Assembly: GCA_001775255.1 (NCBI GenBank)
Contig: MFCJ01000104.1
Location: 1-19,793, forward strand
Direction: 5' to 3'
Length of the DNA stretch: 19,793 nucleotides
From: Candidatus Dadabacteria bacterium RIFCSPHIGHO2_12_FULL_53_21
GTDB lineage: Bacteria > Desulfobacterota_D > UBA1144 > Nemesobacterales > UBA2774
Shown one piece after another: positions 14,372 through 19,793 of this stretch. Below the pieces are notes generated by a model, which was given only the letters and a program-made list of their open reading frames with translations, searched no databases and was not told the origin of the DNA. How positions within the stretch are numbered: position 1 is the first letter of the stretch; the number at the start of each line of letters is the position of its first letter. A program made the position numbers and the translations under genes.

Positions 14372-14740
14372 TTAAACCACCTCCGGCGCAAGAGAAATAA
14401 TTTTCATAAACCCTTTTGTACGGAGCTCTCTGGCTATGGGGCCAAAAACTCGGGTGCCCATAGGCTCGTTGTCTTTCGTAATAAGCACGGCCGCGTTATT
14501 GTCGAACCTCACGTAAGAGCCGTCGGTCCTCCTCTGCTCTTTCCTCGTCCTCACGATCACCGCCCTTTGCACCGTCCCCTTTTCGACCTTCGAGTTGGGG
14601 ATGGCTTCTTTTATAGAAACGACCACGATGTCGCCGAGCCTCGCGTATTTTCTGCGCGTGCCTCCGAGAACCTTGATACAGTAAAGCCTCTTTGCCCCTG
14701 TATTGTCGGCTGAATCCAAAAACGTTGTCGAGCTAATCAC
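14372..14740 (-). CDS. rplN: 50S ribosomal protein L14
   Basis: L14 (122 aa) binds helix 95 of 23S rRNA, contacts L19 and 16S helix 14 at the subunit interface, and is the docking site of the silencing factor RsfS. The family block is colinear: DSADNTGAKRLYCIKVLGGT, ARLGDIVVVSIKEAIPNSKV, GDGSYVRFDNNA-like DGSYVRFDNNAAVLIT and GTRVFGPIARELRTKGFMKI. The start is GTG, overlapping the rpsQ stop (GTGA), with GGGAGG eleven nt upstream in the rpsQ end. It begins the spc part of the run. Confidence 0.97.
   Translation of the reverse strand: MISSTTFLDSADNTGAKRLYCIKVLGGTRRKYARLGDIVVVSIKEAIPNSKVEKGTVQRAVIVRTRKEQRRTDGSYVRFDNNAAVLITKDNEPMGTRVFGPIARELRTKGFMKIISLAPEVV
14380..14384 (-). promoter_or_regulatory. 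Ribosome binding site fixing the rplX start
   Basis: GGAGG on the minus strand lies inside the 3' end of rplN, nine nt before GTG 14370. It favours that GTG over the TTG at 14391 and the ATG at 14355. Confidence 0.75.
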
Positions 14741-15039
14741 TCGGGTTTCCCTCCCAAATTTTCTGCATCAACCTCAATCTCCAGCTGAATGCCGCGCTCG
14801 AGAATCTTGCTGACCCTCCACCTCTTCGTCTTGCTGTAGGGCCTCGTTTCAAGTATCAGGACCTTGTCGCCGACCTTGCACTCTTCTCTCTCGTCGTGGG
14901 CCTTGAATTTGGTGTTTCTCTTCACGGCTTTTTTGTATGCAGGGTCTTTTTTTATTTGAATCACGTCGACTACGACAGTTTTGTCCATTTTGTCGCTGAC
15001 GACAGTCCCGATTTTAGTCTTATATTTACCTCTCGGCAT
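14737..15039 (-). CDS. rpsQ: 30S ribosomal protein S17
   Basis: S17 is an OB-fold protein that binds the 5' domain of 16S rRNA. The 100-residue sequence shows KIGTVVSDKMDKTVVVDV at the start, KRNTKFKAHDEREECKVGDK and LETRPYSKTKRWRVSKILER. After the usual end of the family (about 84 residues in E. coli) it continues with an acidic GIQLEIEVDAENLGGKPE tail, a modest extension. The ATG is 4 nt after rpmC, and the stop overlaps the GTG of rplN. Confidence 0.96.
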   Translation of the reverse strand: MPRGKYKTKIGTVVSDKMDKTVVVDVIQIKKDPAYKKAVKRNTKFKAHDEREECKVGDKVLILETRPYSKTKRWRVSKILERGIQLEIEVDAENLGGKPE

Positions 15040-15043
15040 TAAT

Positions 15044-15247
15044 CTAGCTTCTCCCTGTAGAAATTTCCTTTTCTCTTATCACCGTCAGGAGACGCGCGAG
15101 GTCCTTTTTCAATTTGCCGATCCTCGCAAAATTCGTCGTCTGCTGAGTGCTGACCTGAATCCTCAGATTGAAAATCTCTTCCATAAGTTCGGTTTTCTTC
15201 TTGTTGAGCTCGTTTTCCGTCAATTCCCTGATTTCGCTTGCCTTCAT
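15044..15247 (-). CDS. rpmC: 50S ribosomal protein L29
   Basis: L29 (67 aa) is a helical hairpin at the polypeptide tunnel exit, close to the SRP and trigger-factor docking site. It reads MKASEIRELTENELNKKKTE, then LMEEIFNLRIQVSTQQTTNF, and ARIGKLKKDLARLLTVIREK, typical of the family including the central ELxEELFNLR-like segment. Its ATG overlaps the rplP stop (ATGA), and rpsQ follows after 4 nt. Length and position in the S10 cluster are normal. Confidence 0.96.
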   Translation of the reverse strand: MKASEIRELTENELNKKKTELMEEIFNLRIQVSTQQTTNFARIGKLKKDLARLLTVIREKEISTGRS

Positions 15248-15669
15248 CCGAGTATATCCCCTTCCTGACGTGATACGAGACGCGTTTTAACGGGCAGCTT
15301 ATGAGACGCGAGCCTGAACGCCTCTTTCGCGAGGTCGAGAGGAAGTCCGCTTATTTCGTAAATCATGGTTCCCCTTCTGACAGGCGCTACGTAGCTGTCC
15401 ACGTCTCCCTTTCCTTTACCCATCCTTGTTTCGGCGGGCTTCTTCGTTATCGACTTGTGCGGGAAAACCCTGATCCAGAGCTTCGCCCCCCTTTTGACAT
15501 GGCGGGTTATCGCGATACGCGCGGCCTCTATCTGTCTCGAGGTCAGCTTCCCCCCTTCGAGTGACTGGAGTCCGAACTCCCCGTAAGCCATGGAGGCCCC
15601 TTTCGTAGCCTTTCCCCTGATTCTGCCTTTGTGAAGCTTTCTGTATTTAGTACGCGCTGGCTGTAACAT
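15244..15669 (-). CDS. rplP: 50S ribosomal protein L16
   Basis: L16 (141 aa) lies near the A-site tRNA elbow and is needed for peptidyl-transferase maturation. It begins MLQPARTKYRKLHKGRIRGK, then FGLQSLEGGKLTSRQIEAAR, HVKRGAKLWIRVFPHKSITK, and the invariant ETRMGKGKGDVDSYVAPVRR followed by GTMIYEISG. The ATG is 12 nt after rpsC, and the stop overlaps the rpmC start. Length and motifs are ordinary. Confidence 0.97.
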   Translation of the reverse strand: MLQPARTKYRKLHKGRIRGKATKGASMAYGEFGLQSLEGGKLTSRQIEAARIAITRHVKRGAKLWIRVFPHKSITKKPAETRMGKGKGDVDSYVAPVRRGTMIYEISGLPLDLAKEAFRLASHKLPVKTRLVSRQEGDILG

Positions 15670-15681
15670 TAATAGTCACCG

Positions 15682-16335
15682 TCAAACAGTTTGTTTGTGT
15701 TTCCTTTCGATTACTTCGCCTTTAAAAATCCAAACCTTGATTCCAATTATTCCGTAGGTCGTTTTCGCCTGAGCGAAGCCGTAATCTATGTCGGCCCTCA
15801 GTGTCGCGAGGGGGACCCTGCCTTCCCTGTACCACTCCTGCCTCGCTATCTCCGCCCCCCCGAGCCTGCCCGATACCATCACCTTGATGCCGAGGGCTCC
15901 CAGCCTGAGAGCGGACGCGATGCCCCTCTTCATGGCACGCCTGTATGCGACACGCCTTTCGATCTGGAGCGCGATATTCTCGGCCACGAGCTGAGAGTCG
16001 ATTTCGGGCCTTTTGACCTCTCGGATATCGAGATAAATATCCTTCCCCGTCATCTTGGAGAGTCTCTGGCGAAGGGACTCTATCTCCTGCCCCTTCCTTC
16101 CGATAATCATTCCCGGCCGGGCGGAGTTAATGATGATCCTCACCCTCTCGGAAGCTGCGCGTTCGAGCTCGATCTTGGAAATTGCAGCCTGGTAGAACTC
16201 CTTCTTAATAAGATTCCTGATCTTCAGATCCTCGTGCAGAAGGTCCGTATATTTCTTCTTCTCCGCAAACCATTTGGAGTCCCAAGTCTTCGTTATTCCC
16301 AGTCTAAGCCCTATAGGGCATACTTTCTGACCCAA
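15682..16335 (-). CDS. rpsC: 30S ribosomal protein S3
   Basis: S3 lines the mRNA entry site. I start it at TTG 16335, one nt after the rplV stop, giving 217 aa beginning GQKVCPIGLRLGITKTWDSK after the initiator, the normal start of the family. GAGAGGGGG lies seven nt upstream. A TTG at 16356 would add seven residues inside rplV and has no good Shine-Dalgarno. The KH domain has PGMIIGRKGQEIESLRQRL at about 74-92; the C-terminal domain has RRAMKRGIASALRLGALGIK, VSGRLGGAEIARQEWYREGR, and TLRADIDYGFAQAKTTYG. Confidence 0.96.
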   Translation of the reverse strand: MGQKVCPIGLRLGITKTWDSKWFAEKKKYTDLLHEDLKIRNLIKKEFYQAAISKIELERAASERVRIIINSARPGMIIGRKGQEIESLRQRLSKMTGKDIYLDIREVKRPEIDSQLVAENIALQIERRVAYRRAMKRGIASALRLGALGIKVMVSGRLGGAEIARQEWYREGRVPLATLRADIDYGFAQAKTTYGIIGIKVWIFKGEVIERKHKQTV

Positions 16336-16336
16336 T

Positions 16337-16675
16337 TTATAGCCCCCTCTCTTCAAGTACTATTGTTATATGGCTCATTCTTTTTTTCCTTGACGCGGCC
16401 CTTCCCATAGCCCTCGCGCGGATTCTCTTGAGCGTAGGCCCTTTCGATGCGTAGGCTTCTTTTATATAGAGGGTGTCGGTATCGCTGTGACCCTTTTCGG
16501 CCGCATTAGCCACCGCGGACTTTAACAGCTTCGCGATATCGGGCGCCGACCTCCTGCGGACAGCAGAAAGTATAGTGAATGCGTTTTCCACACCGTTCCC
16601 CCTGATCAATTCCAGAACGGGGCCAAGTTTCTTCGGAGACGATCTATAATATTTTCTTACGGCTTGCGAAACCAT
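16337..16675 (-). CDS. rplV: 50S ribosomal protein L22
   Basis: L22 (112 aa) has a globular domain on the subunit surface and a beta-hairpin that lines the exit tunnel, where macrolide-resistance changes occur. Family features are VRKYYRSSPKKLGPVLELIR, FTILSAVRRRSAPDIAKLLK, SAVANAAEKGHSDTDTLYIK and the tunnel hairpin KGPTLKRIRARAMGRAASRK followed by KRMSHITIVLEE. The ATG is 12 nt after rpsS. The TAA stop is one nt before the rpsC TTG start. Confidence 0.97.
   Translation of the reverse strand: MVSQAVRKYYRSSPKKLGPVLELIRGNGVENAFTILSAVRRRSAPDIAKLLKSAVANAAEKGHSDTDTLYIKEAYASKGPTLKRIRARAMGRAASRKKRMSHITIVLEERGL
16343..16351 (-). promoter_or_regulatory. Ribosome binding site fixing the rpsC start
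   Basis: GAGAGGGGG on the minus strand lies in the last codons of rplV, seven nt before TTG 16335. It supports that TTG as the S3 start. Confidence 0.7.
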
Positions 16676-16687
16676 TTTATTCCCTTC

Positions 16688-16981
16688 TTAGTCGGATTTG
16701 CCTTTCGATATTTTTGCTTTTTTATCCCCGGTATGGCCTGTAAAGGTTCTCGTCGGAGAGAATTCACCCAGCTTGTGACCCACCATATGTTCGGTAACGT
16801 AAACGGGGATAAACTTCCTGCCGTTATAGACCGCGAACGTGAGGCCGATCATATCCGGAGTGACCATGGATCTTCTGGACCAGGTCCTGATAATACGCTG
16901 GCTGCCCGACGACCTCTCGGCCTCCACTTTTTCCTGCAGTCTCTCACTGACATATGGGCCTTTCTTGCTCGATCTTGGCAT
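16688..16981 (-). CDS. rpsS: 30S ribosomal protein S19
   Basis: S19 (97 aa) is in the head of the small subunit, forms a complex with S13 and contacts the A-site tRNA. It starts MPRSSKKGPYVSERLQEKVE, continues with RIIRTWSRRSMVTPDMIGLT, FAVYNGRKFIPVYVTEHMVG, and ends HKLGEFSPTRTFTGHTGDKK, the conserved C-terminal block with a short basic tail. The ATG is 9 nt after rplB. Nothing is unusual. Confidence 0.97.
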   Translation of the reverse strand: MPRSSKKGPYVSERLQEKVEAERSSGSQRIIRTWSRRSMVTPDMIGLTFAVYNGRKFIPVYVTEHMVGHKLGEFSPTRTFTGHTGDKKAKISKGKSD

Positions 16982-16990
16982 AACCTCTCC

Positions 16991-17833
16991 TTAATCCATC
17001 CCGTAACCGATTCTTCTGCGCTTTACTATGAAATCATCGGTTCTCTTATTCTTTCTTGTTTTGTATCCGATCGTTATCCAGCCCCACGGCGATACGGGAT
17101 GAGGGTTGCCTTTGCTGGCCTTACCTTCTCCGCCTCCGTGCGGATGATCCACCGGGTTCATAGCCACGCCCCTGACGTGGGGGCGCTTGCCCCTGTGTCT
17201 CTGCCTTCCGGCCTTTCCTATCGATATCAGCTCGTGCTCGGCGTTACCGATCTTACCGACCGTCGCCATGCATTCGACGCTTATCAAGCGTATTTCGCCG
17301 GAGGTCAACTTAAGCTGGGCATAGCCGCCTTCCCTCGCGACGATCTGGGCCGAAGCCCCTGCCGCCCTCGCGAGCTTGCCCCCTCCCTTCGGCTTCATCT
17401 CCACGTTGTGGACCACAGTGCCGACGGGGATGCTTTTAAGCGGGAGCGCATTACCGAGGGCTACTTCCACATTGTCCCCCGAGAATACGGTATCGCCGAC
17501 TTTGAGTCCTTCAGGCGCCAGCATGTACCTCTTTTCTCCGTCGACATAAAAGAGGAGCGCTATCCTCGATGAGCGGTTGGGGTCGTATTCAATCGACTCC
17601 ACCTTTGCGGGCACATCGTATTTGTCACGCTTGAAATCGATATCCCTGTAAAGACGCTTGTTTCCCCCTCCCTTCTGGAAGCTCGTGATCCTTCCCTGGG
17701 CATTCCTGCCGCCCCTTTTCTTCAACGGCGACGTAAGGGGTTTGTGAGGTTTTTCCGCTGTTATATCAGAATAATCCGACCCCGATCTGAACCTGGTACC
17801 CGCGCTAGTGGGGCGGAACTTTTTAATACCCAT
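16991..17833 (-). CDS. rplB: 50S ribosomal protein L2
   Basis: L2 (280 aa) binds helix 66 of 23S rRNA and is required for subunit association and peptidyl transfer. It starts MGIKKFRPTSAGTRFRSGSD and contains KRGGRNAQGRITSFQKGGGN, the DPNRSSRIALLFYVDGEKRY segment, GTVVHNVEMKPKGGGKLARA, GKAGRQRHRGKRPHVRGVAM and the invariant NPVDHPHGGGEGKA carrying the conserved histidine (His229 in E. coli) implicated in catalysis. The C-terminus is basic (RKNKRTDDFIVKRRR). The ATG is 2 nt after rplW, so coupling is likely. Confidence 0.98.
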   Translation of the reverse strand: MGIKKFRPTSAGTRFRSGSDYSDITAEKPHKPLTSPLKKRGGRNAQGRITSFQKGGGNKRLYRDIDFKRDKYDVPAKVESIEYDPNRSSRIALLFYVDGEKRYMLAPEGLKVGDTVFSGDNVEVALGNALPLKSIPVGTVVHNVEMKPKGGGKLARAAGASAQIVAREGGYAQLKLTSGEIRLISVECMATVGKIGNAEHELISIGKAGRQRHRGKRPHVRGVAMNPVDHPHGGGEGKASKGNPHPVSPWGWITIGYKTRKNKRTDDFIVKRRRIGYGMD

Positions 17834-17835
17834 TA

Positions 17836-18123
17836 TTAAACTCCCTCAAAAATCTCTATTGTTCCTTCTTTGACCTCTATATAGGCCTTTTTAATCGACT
17901 GCCTCTTGCCGGCTATCCGTCCGGCCTTCTTTACCTTCTTGCCAGTGGTAACGAGTGTCCTGACTTTTCCGACCTTGACTTTAAATATCTTTTCAATTGC
18001 GTCTTTTATTTCCTGCTTGTTCGATCTCTTATCGACCGAAAAAACGTACCAGTTCTTCTCTCTCGCGTCCGAAGACTTTTCCGTAACGAGCGGGCGCTTG
18101 ATTATCTGTCTAGGGTCTTTCAA
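17836..18123 (-). CDS. rplW: 50S ribosomal protein L23
   Basis: L23 (95 aa) lies at the exit tunnel and is the docking site for trigger factor and SRP. After the initiator it reads KDPRQIIKRPLVTEKSSDAR, with NWYVFSVDKRSNKQEIKDAI, KIFKVKVGKVRTLVTTGKKV and the end KAYIEVKEGTIEIFEG, colinear with the family. The start is TTG, overlapping the rplD stop (TTGA), and has a perfect AGGAGGT nine nt upstream. No ATG alternative exists near the N-terminus. Confidence 0.97.
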   Translation of the reverse strand: MKDPRQIIKRPLVTEKSSDAREKNWYVFSVDKRSNKQEIKDAIEKIFKVKVGKVRTLVTTGKKVKKAGRIAGKRQSIKKAYIEVKEGTIEIFEGV

Positions 18124-18743
18124 TTTGCAAGAACCTCCTGTGCGCGCGCAAGCGATTCTTCCGTCATTACCAGAGTGTCGTACCGGAGGATGTCGTATAC
18201 GTTGATGCCTTCTATTTTAAGCACCTTTACGTTAGGTATGTTTCTCGAAGACCTAAGCAGGTTTTCATTATCGCCCCCGACGATTATGAGGGCCGACTTC
18301 AATTCGAATCTTTTAATAAATTCCGAAACTTGCTTGGTCTTGATCGACGGCAGGCTGATCTCGTTCAATGCCAGCATCCGGCCTTCGCTGAATTTCAGGG
18401 AAAGCGAGCTTATAAGGGCCGCACGCTTGGTTTTCTTGTTTACGTTGTAAGACCAGTCTTTGGGTTTTGGACCGAATATTACCGCTCCCTTCCTCCATTG
18501 AGGGGCCCTTATGCTGCCCTGACGGGCGCGCCCGAGATGCTTCTGCTTCCAGGGTTTCTTTCCTCCGCCGCTGACCTCTCCCCTCTCTTTAGCCGAAGAA
18601 GTGCCCGCGCGTTTTTTCGTTAGCTGCCAGTTAACGACCGTATGGAGCAGGTGAGTTCTAACCGGCACTTCAAATATTGCGGGATCGAGATCGACAGTCC
18701 CCACTTTACTCTTATCCAAATTAAAAACGTCAAGCTGCGGCAC
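18120..18743 (-). CDS. rplD: 50S ribosomal protein L4
   Basis: L4 (207 aa) has a globular domain and a long loop lining the exit tunnel; in E. coli it is the S10-operon repressor. The tunnel loop is visible as KKRAGTSSAKERGEVSGGGK followed by KPWKQKHLGRARQGSIRAPQ, then WRKGAVIFGPKPKDWSYNVN. The globular end has NVKVLKIEGINVYDILRYDT. The start is GTG with GGGAG eight nt upstream, and it overlaps the rplC end by 14 nt. Autoregulation by L4 cannot be judged because no leader upstream of rpsJ is present beyond 21 nt. Confidence 0.97.
   Translation of the reverse strand: MPQLDVFNLDKSKVGTVDLDPAIFEVPVRTHLLHTVVNWQLTKKRAGTSSAKERGEVSGGGKKPWKQKHLGRARQGSIRAPQWRKGAVIFGPKPKDWSYNVNKKTKRAALISSLSLKFSEGRMLALNEISLPSIKTKQVSEFIKRFELKSALIIVGGDNENLLRSSRNIPNVKVLKIEGINVYDILRYDTLVMTEESLARAQEVLAN
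18133..18139 (-). promoter_or_regulatory. Ribosome binding site fixing the TTG start of rplW
   Basis: AGGAGGT on the minus strand, nine nt before TTG 18123 and inside the rplD coding end. It is one of the strongest Shine-Dalgarno sequences in the cluster and compensates for the weak start codon. Confidence 0.8.
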
Positions 18744-19377
18744 TGTCTCTGCTCCCTTTAGAAGTTCTCTTGATTATCACCAGACCGCCCCTGGGACCGG
18801 GGACCGATCCTTTTATGATTATTAAATTTTTATCGGTGTCCACCCTGAAAACCCGCACACCCTGCATCGTCACCTTTTCGTGACCCATATGTCCCGGCAT
18901 TTTCTGCCCTTTCCAAACCCTCGCCGGGTAGGTATTAGAACCTATGCCGCCGGGTCTTCTGTGGGCCATACCGCCGTGGGACGCGGGCTGTCCTCTGAAA
19001 TTGTGCCTCTTCATGACCCCGGCAAACCCCTTACCCTTGCTCGTCCCGACGACATCGACCGTCTCTCCTTCTTTGAAGATGTCGGCCTTGATCTCGTCTC
19101 CCGGATTGTAATCGCCCGACGCCGCGCTGAATTCCACGACATGCTTCAAAGGAGCCACTCCCGCCTTTTTGAAATGCCCGAGCATCGGTTTCGTGACCCT
19201 CCGGGGCTTGGCCTCTTGAAAACCTATCTGGACGGCTTCGTAACCGTCCTTTTCTTTGGTCTTCTTCTGAAGCACGAAGCACGGACCGGCTTCGATTACG
19301 GTCGCGATCACCGCGGTGCCGTTCTCGAGAAAAAATTCAGTCATTCCAAGTTTTTTGCCTAATATTCCATCAATCAT
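18730..19377 (-). CDS. rplC: 50S ribosomal protein L3
   Basis: L3 is an early-assembly large-subunit protein that reaches toward the peptidyl-transferase centre. I start it at ATG 19377 (215 aa), reading IDGILGKKLGMTEFF after the initiator, five nt after the rpsJ stop. A TTG at 19386 overlapping the rpsJ stop would add three residues, and both are weak in Shine-Dalgarno. Family stretches are GTSKGKGFAGVMKRHNFRGQ, PASHGGMAHRRPGGIGSNTY with the modified-Gln region, PARVWKGQKMPGHMG and KGSVPGPRGGLVIIKR. It overlaps rplD by 14 nt. Confidence 0.95.
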   Translation of the reverse strand: MIDGILGKKLGMTEFFLENGTAVIATVIEAGPCFVLQKKTKEKDGYEAVQIGFQEAKPRRVTKPMLGHFKKAGVAPLKHVVEFSAASGDYNPGDEIKADIFKEGETVDVVGTSKGKGFAGVMKRHNFRGQPASHGGMAHRRPGGIGSNTYPARVWKGQKMPGHMGHEKVTMQGVRVFRVDTDKNLIIIKGSVPGPRGGLVIIKRTSKGSRDSAAA

Positions 19378-19382
19378 ATCTA

Positions 19383-19703
19383 TCAAGATCCCGTTAGTTT
19401 TATCTCAACCTCAACACCCGAAGCCAGGTCCAGCTTCATGAGCGCATCGATTGTCTGTTGTGTAGGCTCGAGTATATCGACGATCCTCTTGTGAGTTCTT
19501 ACCTCGAAATGCTCTCGCGAATTCTTATCGACATGGGGAGACCTGAGCACGCAATAGCGGCTTATGTGTGTGGGCAGAGGGACCGGTCCTGCGACCTTCG
19601 CCCCCGTTCTCTTGGCTGTATCCACAATCTCCGCAGAAGACTTGTCAAGTAGCCTGTGATCGAACGATTTCAGTTTGATACGAATTTTAGCAGCACGATT
19701 CAT
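19383..19703 (-). CDS. rpsJ: 30S ribosomal protein S10
   Basis: S10 (106 aa, typical 102-103) sits in the head of the small subunit and also pairs with NusB in transcription antitermination. After a short basic start it has KIRIKLKSFDHRLLDKSSAE, AKRTGAKVAGPVPLPTHISR, YCVLRSPHVDKNSREHFEVR and the end THKRIVDILEPTQQTIDALM. The ATG has AAGGT nine nt upstream and lies 21 nt after tuf. No promoter or leader is visible in that gap, so it is probably co-transcribed with tuf and whatever precedes it. Confidence 0.97.
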   Translation of the reverse strand: MNRAAKIRIKLKSFDHRLLDKSSAEIVDTAKRTGAKVAGPVPLPTHISRYCVLRSPHVDKNSREHFEVRTHKRIVDILEPTQQTIDALMKLDLASGVEVEIKLTGS

Positions 19704-19724
19704 AAATTACTTACCTTAATCCTC

Positions 19725-19793
19725 TCACTCCACGATTTTAGTAACTACGCCAGCACCTACGGTCCTTCCGCCTTCCCTTATAGCGAACCGGAG
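19725..19793 (-). CDS. tuf: Elongation factor Tu, C-terminal end (partial)
   Basis: The last 22 codons plus a TGA stop are present; the gene continues beyond the window edge. The visible residues read LRFAIREGGRTVGAGVVTKI followed by VE, the invariant C-terminal beta-barrel end of EF-Tu. EF-Tu delivers aminoacyl-tRNA to the ribosome. Its place upstream of rpsJ is the common str-S10 arrangement, suggesting rpsL, rpsG and fusA lie further out, though these are not seen here. Confidence 0.93.
   Translation of the reverse strand, partial: LRFAIREGGRTVGAGVVTKIVE

Noticed and set aside
16664..17572. Long plus-strand open frame of 302 codons opposite rpsS and rplB
   Set aside because: It lies antisense to well-supported ribosomal genes and its translation has no family character; it is a codon-bias shadow of the minus strand.

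Overview
The window is a bacterial chromosomal segment dominated by one very long, minus-strand ribosomal-protein operon. Running right to left from 19793, it begins with the last 22 codons of tuf (EF-Tu). It continues through the S10 set (rpsJ, rplC, rplD, rplW, rplB, rpsS, rplV, rpsC, rplP, rpmC, rpsQ) and the spc set (rplN, rplX, rplE, rpsN, rpsH, rplF, rplR, rpsE, rplO, secY, adk, map, infA, rpmJ), and ends with the alpha set (rpsM, rpsK, rpsD, rpoA, rplQ). Genes overlap or are separated by a few to a few tens of bases; the largest gap is 85 nt. I see no internal intrinsic terminator. A strong intrinsic terminator lies after rplQ, so about 15 kb probably form one transcriptional unit, or a few nested ones.

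Beyond that terminator, on the same strand, lie three metabolic genes: a luciferase-like (LLM) flavin/F420 oxidoreductase, a TIGR01777-type NAD(P)-binding epimerase-like protein and pdxH. They meet, head to head with a 16-nt gap, a short plus-strand pair, metF (methylenetetrahydrofolate reductase) and ubiE/menG (quinone methyltransferase).

The host is a bacterium. The secY-adk-map-infA-rpmJ-rpsM-rpsK-rpsD-rpoA-rplQ order, the RpoA and SecY sequences and the UbiE/MenG protein are compatible with a deltaproteobacterium-like or candidate-phylum Gram-negative lineage. I cannot fix the phylum from sequence alone. S14 and L36 carry zinc ligands, whereas S4 has lost them.

The genes work together in an ordinary way: ribosome assembly, protein export (SecY), N-terminal methionine removal (Map), nucleotide balance (Adk), initiation (IF1) and RNA polymerase alpha are co-expressed. 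I do not see a new defence, mobile or biosynthetic system here. The less ordinary points are a roughly 110-residue low-complexity tail on L17, no rpmD (L30) at its usual site with a hairpin in the remaining gap, a terminator whose 3' arm can also pair with the Shine-Dalgarno of the next gene, frequent TTG and GTG starts with good Shine-Dalgarno support, and small repeat structures in front of rpsD and rpoA. No tRNA, rRNA, CRISPR array, insertion sequence or gene-free stretch longer than 300 bases was seen.
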